Assembly (NCBI RefSeq): GCF_947623445.1
Contig: NC_135243.1
Location: 8,248,501-8,312,500 of the forward strand
Direction of reading: 5' to 3'
DNA from: Clavelina lepadiformis
Taxonomy: Eukaryota; Chordata; Ascidiacea; Aplousobranchia; Clavelinidae
DNA: 64,000 bases
The notes under the pieces are model-generated. The model worked only from the letters and a program-made list of their open reading frames with translations. It was not told the origin of the DNA and did not search any database. Both the position numbers and the translations under genes were made by a program. Position 1 is the stretch's first letter, and each line of letters starts with the position of its first letter. Positions 59,901-64,000 of the stretch are shown one piece after another.

Positions 59901-62109
59901 AGTTTGTAAACTTTAGAGGAAATTTTGATTCAACAGAGATAAGAACAAAGAACTTTTTTCCTTTTTATATGTATTTTATGAGTAGAAGTTTGTCAACTCC
60001 GGAAGTGTTAAGTTAAACCTGCATTACCTTTTCATTCGCCACAGTAAGTTGAAAATGACCTGGATAAATGCTTTATGCTGCCCAGTTAGAACTAAGTTCA
60101 AATGAGCCATCGCGCGGTTCCCTCGCCCTGACCGGAACTCATCAAGCGCGTTACTTATCGCCCATCAACACGTCGTTTTACCTAAAGCTGAGGTCACATG
60201 GGAATTAACGATCCATAAAAGTGTGATTACGTGCTAATTGGACAGATTTATTGCAGTTGTTTATCAACCGCATAATGGTATCGTTAACGTCATGTTAGTA
60301 GTTTGAATGAACGTTTAAAACGTAGGGTTATTTGAGCAAAACGTAAATCAGAATATTTTGTATGATTTATTGATAATTAATTTACTGGACGTCGGAGGCA
60401 CATTGTTACTTGCGGTTAATAGCTATTTCCGAATTTCCTTGTCTGTTCTGGTTAATCAAGCAATTTGCGAATATATCGCAGCTACACTTGGTGGTCTGAA
60501 GATTCTGAGACGAAGACCGGCAGAGTGTACCCGGTAAAACATCTCACTAGAAATCAGATTTTATTCTGTTTGGTAGAAAACCCGCTTGGAAGCGTTGTCA
60601 TTTCAGTTAAGCTTGCAGTCACGACAGAGTCGGGTAAGTCAAAATGTATGTTATTTGTTAAATTTAGTATCGTGTATTTATGCTTCATATTGGAAAAAGA
60701 GATGTATTTGGGAAGTGCGCCATACGGCCATATAGGGGTACGTGAATTTACAAGTTTTCTGAAATGAACTGGTTAGCTTTCCAGTTGTTATTTGAACCAA
60801 TTTTCAGGTTGCTGAAATCATTTCGAGTTTTTCACTTTCGTAAATTTGCATGATGTTTATACAATAAAATAGTAAAAATTTCCATGACCTATATTTCACT
60901 GTATAAAAACCCGAGCAATCGTAATCCATTTTGGATCATCAGCATAATACGCATCTCCAGTAAATAATGTCAAAGAGTAGTAATTTTTCCGAACAAATTA
61001 ACGCGAACAGTAGCATCGATTTTCATAAAAGATTACACTTTTAAAGACGAGGGATCTAACGACTCTTCCAGGACTGGCGGTAACTCGGATGAGGAAGAGA
61101 TGGTCAGTGGGGGAATTGTGGCCGCTATTGCTTTTGCAGTGATCGGCGTTCTTTTTCTTCTTGCCATCCTCATCTACTGTTGCCTGTTCAAGAGAAATTC
61201 GGAAAAGCCTTCATCTGCTGGTAGCGTTTTTTTCCTGCTCTTTTTGTTGCCTTTGAAAATTGGCCTGTTTTGTTCCTTAATTCTCGTTTTTTAATTCGCA
61301 GAAGGTTTGGAAGGGGGAGATTTCGACTCCTTTGTAGTCAAGCAGTAAGTTTGCGTTGTTAGTAGCTGATATCTTGTTAAATGTTTTCTGCTTTTGGTTT
61401 TCTTATGTGGTTTCACATTAAACAGGTTTATACTCTTAACATAATTTTTGTTTATTTTTTATATTAACGTGTAAGTTTTATGTCGTTTATTGTCTTGCAG
61501 AAAACCACTTTACTCGGCGAATTCTGCTGGTCAAACTGAGGTAAAGGCAAATTTTTCTACAAACGCCTTGTCACGTGTTTTATGTCAACAATTTTGACCC
61601 ATTGTTTTAATTTACAGTACCGCCAGCATGACTACAACGAGGGCGTTGTTATAGCAACTGAAAGCGATGCACTTTTAAAAAGTGGCCAAGATGACACTCC
61701 GCGCAAGGACAAAGCGATATTTTCTTTGACTGATCAGGATGGCACCTCCACTTCAACATCGGGGTATGGGGACGAAAACGGCGGGAGAAACGCAGTCGAA
61801 AACGGGTCAGACGACGAACTATCTCCTGATGAGAAAGAAAGAGCCATAAATAAGCATCTCCATGACTTCGATGAAAACGCTTCTTTCGTCGACGAGTACG
61901 GTTCCACGTTCGGCTTAGACGGAGCCGATCCACCGGTTCTGGTGGAATCCGAAGCCCGCCAAAGTCCTTTCGATAACACGACGTCTGAAGACAACGAAAG
62001 TGATAACACTAGCATTGGCAGCGGTGCCAGTGGTGTCGAGGGTCATTATTCCTTGACCCACAGTTGGGACGAGATAGACCCAAATCAACCAGTACAGATA
62101 CCGATATGA
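53980..62109 (+). CDS. Nectin-like type I membrane protein with three Ig-like domains
   Basis: Thirteen exons fit in phase: 53980-54040, 54925-55045, 56045-56132, 56873-57038, 58382-58530, 58801-58945, 59268-59330, 59540-59696, 60482-60633, 61032-61220, 61302-61344, 61501-61540 and 61618-62109, giving 621 aa. Order: a signal peptide around WIYLSVWCIL; V-type Ig domain 1 with LPC, EVIWYR and DDEGVYDC; Ig domain 2 with LTLTCHA, ISWTI and NFACTV; and Ig domain 3 with SYTWW and ILFCLVENP but no first Cys. A TM helix IVAAIAFAVIGVLFLLAILI follows, then an acidic, Ser-rich tail of about 210 residues ending QPVQIPI, a possible class II PDZ ligand. It is probably a cell-adhesion or recognition receptor. 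Nectin/CADM-like is my closest guess; the orthologue is not certain. Confidence 0.88.
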
Positions 62110-64000
62110 TCACATATTTTTACACGTACCTTTACATACGTATCCGTTGGTTGTAGCCTGCAGTTAGATACGAGCCGTTTTAGTAAGCTTTTCGTTTCAG
62201 CCATAATATTCATTTCAAAACAGCTAGTGTGCCGCAATAAAACATTTTGTAATTCGCTTCTTAAATAAAAACGTTTGCACTTTTCACCTGTCCTGTTGTC
62301 ACAATATTCTCTACATCTTGTGGTCTTGTTGCATTTAACAACATTGGCGAAAAGTTGCAGAAGGCGACGTGTTAGATAATATTATTTTAGTCTGGGAGGT
62401 AATCTTCCTCAGCACATCTATAAGGGCGTCCAGTGGTGCATTGGAGGGGGATCCCCGTCACCCCACTTTTTTGACGAGAGATCACGATCCTTTACTTTTT
62501 CTTGCTTTGTTTCATTTTATCCCCATTTTCATGTACATTTGGATACAATACCATACCTGTTTGACAGCGAATCTCACTTTCTTTTTAGGAATACACCGCT
62601 GGGGGCGTCCAAACTGCGGCCCAGATCTGGCCAACCGCCATCAGTCCAATTTATTTCGTACAATATATTCAAAAGGTAGCCTTGTGATAAAAACAATGGT
62701 TGTTGCATAAGATGTTTGACCACATGGTCAGAACGGAATGCCAGTGTGATATTCTTTCAAGCCTACTCGTTGTTAAGTTTCCGTATACAGTACTGTAGTT
62801 CATTCTTCAATGAGAGCCGCCCTTCAAGAACACTTTTCCATCAGAAAAGGCTTCAGAACTACGCACGAGTTATTGGCGGTTCAAATTTATGATTGTGTCT
62901 GTACATTCATCAACTCACTACAAATGCACTTATAGTAAACTATCAGTATTGGCCGTTGTTTGTCTATATTTGTCCAAATGTTTTGTGGGATACGACCAAC
63001 ATCAATTCCTAATCTCATGTCAGCTTTAATTTTGGCAACTTACCGAAAATCGATGCTTTGGAGTTTAAGGCTCATTTGTAAAAAACTCCGCCGTTTTCAC
63101 GCCTGGTCTGCGGCAAAGCAAAAGCAGAGAGAAGTTTTTATTGGGATCAGCAGAACGTAAAACCGTCGTTTAATGATAATTCCCGAAGTTGAACTTACTT
63201 ATCATTACCAGATTCACTAACGCTATAGCCTACTTTACGTTTGAAATGCAATATCTCACCACTAAACTGTCGGAGAGGGATGTAGGCTGCCCCGGAACAA
63301 TTATTTGGTTGAATAGTCAGGTTAAAATATTAACCACAAAAATCGCACCTCGCAAAAATATTATTAGTGTTGAGCTGAAATTGATTCTGCGATAATGGTC
63401 CTAGCTCTGCACTTGATAAGAACACAAAATATGAGTTAAGACTTGGAGAGTAATTGAAAATTCATTAAGAGGTAATGGTGACGTAATGTTTATAAAAATA
63501 TCTTTGTAGAAAACTACGAGCGACTAATCGTACATTAAAATGCTCTATAAAAGTTATAAATATTTGGCCATAAGGTATAATATGAAATAAGCACCGAAAA
63601 ACACTCTCGAGTGTAAAAGCAAAGCACGATAACTGAAAAACACAGCAACAGCGCCTCTACCGCTAATAAAAATCGTCCTAGCTTTCGAGACAATTCGCAT
63701 TACAGTGCTAGAAATCCTGGTAATATTCGTACTAATAACCCAGCGTCTGCGGCAATTTTTGATGCTATAACGTATAGTTGTAATGTCGTCATGCAAGACT
63801 TGCTAAACGAGTCCATTACTTTAGCCCACTCTTCACGATAGATCGCATTATTTGCCAGTCAGGCAATTTTTAGCAAGGTATTGAAAACATTGAAGTTGTG
63901 TGACGATTATGGTATTATTAGTCTCATACCTCTAACATGTGTTTCAAACAGTTCTTCATACTTTTCATGTTCAAAGATTACCGAGCATTTCAATGCGAAT
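62110..64000. other. 3' flank of the Ig receptor, no gene seen
   Basis: AATAAA at about 62235 and 62265 are likely polyadenylation signals of the receptor. Beyond them no exon is supported. A segment near 62595-62640 (ggcgtccaaactgcggccca) looks like an hAT-type MITE end, but I found no clear partner. The small frames at 62369-62710 and 62960-63395 have no supporting context. Confidence 0.45.

Noticed and set aside
61649-62015. Minus-strand frames opposite the last receptor exon
   Set aside because: These are shadows of a GC-richer true coding exon.
1-64000. tRNA, rRNA, CRISPR, bacterial operon or LTR-retrovirus-like features
   Set aside because: I looked for tRNA B-box-like words, regularly spaced repeats and long terminal repeats with gag or pol motifs and saw none; the window is intron-bearing animal DNA.

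Overview
This window is animal nuclear DNA. It is AT-rich, with compact genes split by many short GT-AG introns and a dense scatter of small DNA transposons. The protein set (a cyclooxygenase, Tweety, MDM1, TAF13, DNAAF5, CIAPIN1 and a nectin-like Ig receptor), the gene compactness and the repeat style point to an invertebrate deuterostome. A tunicate close to Ciona is the best guess; this is inference from gene content and style, not a database match. All exon models were read by hand from splice-site consensus, reading phase and recalled family sequences.

Layout, left to right. At 1-3.5 kb are the last eight coding exons of a prostaglandin G/H synthase (+). At 3.5-11.1 kb is a repeat-rich gap. 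It holds a decayed hAT transposase, a nearly full 690-bp palindrome, two hAT-type MITEs and an 800-bp MULE remnant with an exact 9-bp target duplication, plus two orphan exon-like segments. At 11.2-24.3 kb three genes lie head-to-tail on the + strand: MDM1 (one coding exon), TAF13 (one coding exon) and DNAAF5 (14 exons, 846 aa). At 26.3-31.2 kb (-) are eleven exons of a luciferase/4-coumarate-CoA-ligase-like acyl-CoA synthetase lacking its first exon. A truncated LINE follows at 31.5-32.5 kb (-). At 38.1-44.0 kb (+) is a complete Tweety homologue in ten exons. At 45.5-46.6 kb (-) is a small ankyrin-repeat gene in four exons. At 48-48.8 kb one MITE sits inside another inside a third. At 49.2-51.3 kb (+) is CIAPIN1/anamorsin in seven exons. 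At 54.0-62.1 kb (+) is a 13-exon, 621-aa type I membrane protein with three Ig-like domains. The remaining 1.9 kb shows no gene.

Most of these are housekeeping or widely conserved genes with unrelated jobs: lipid signalling, centriole and cilium assembly, transcription initiation, fatty-acid activation, anion channel, Fe-S cluster assembly and cell adhesion. MDM1 and DNAAF5 both serve centriole/cilium biology and flank TAF13 on one strand. Acceptor-like sites just before all three start codons would fit either 5'-UTR introns or the spliced-leader trans-splicing known in tunicates.

I found no undescribed multi-gene system. The most notable sequence-level observations are the long palindromes (8.0-8.7 kb and 20.7-21.1 kb), the triple nested insertion with readable target duplications, the MULE remnant, the cyclooxygenase pocket and tail, an Ig domain that has lost one core cysteine, and a hammerhead-like motif at 47.8 kb.
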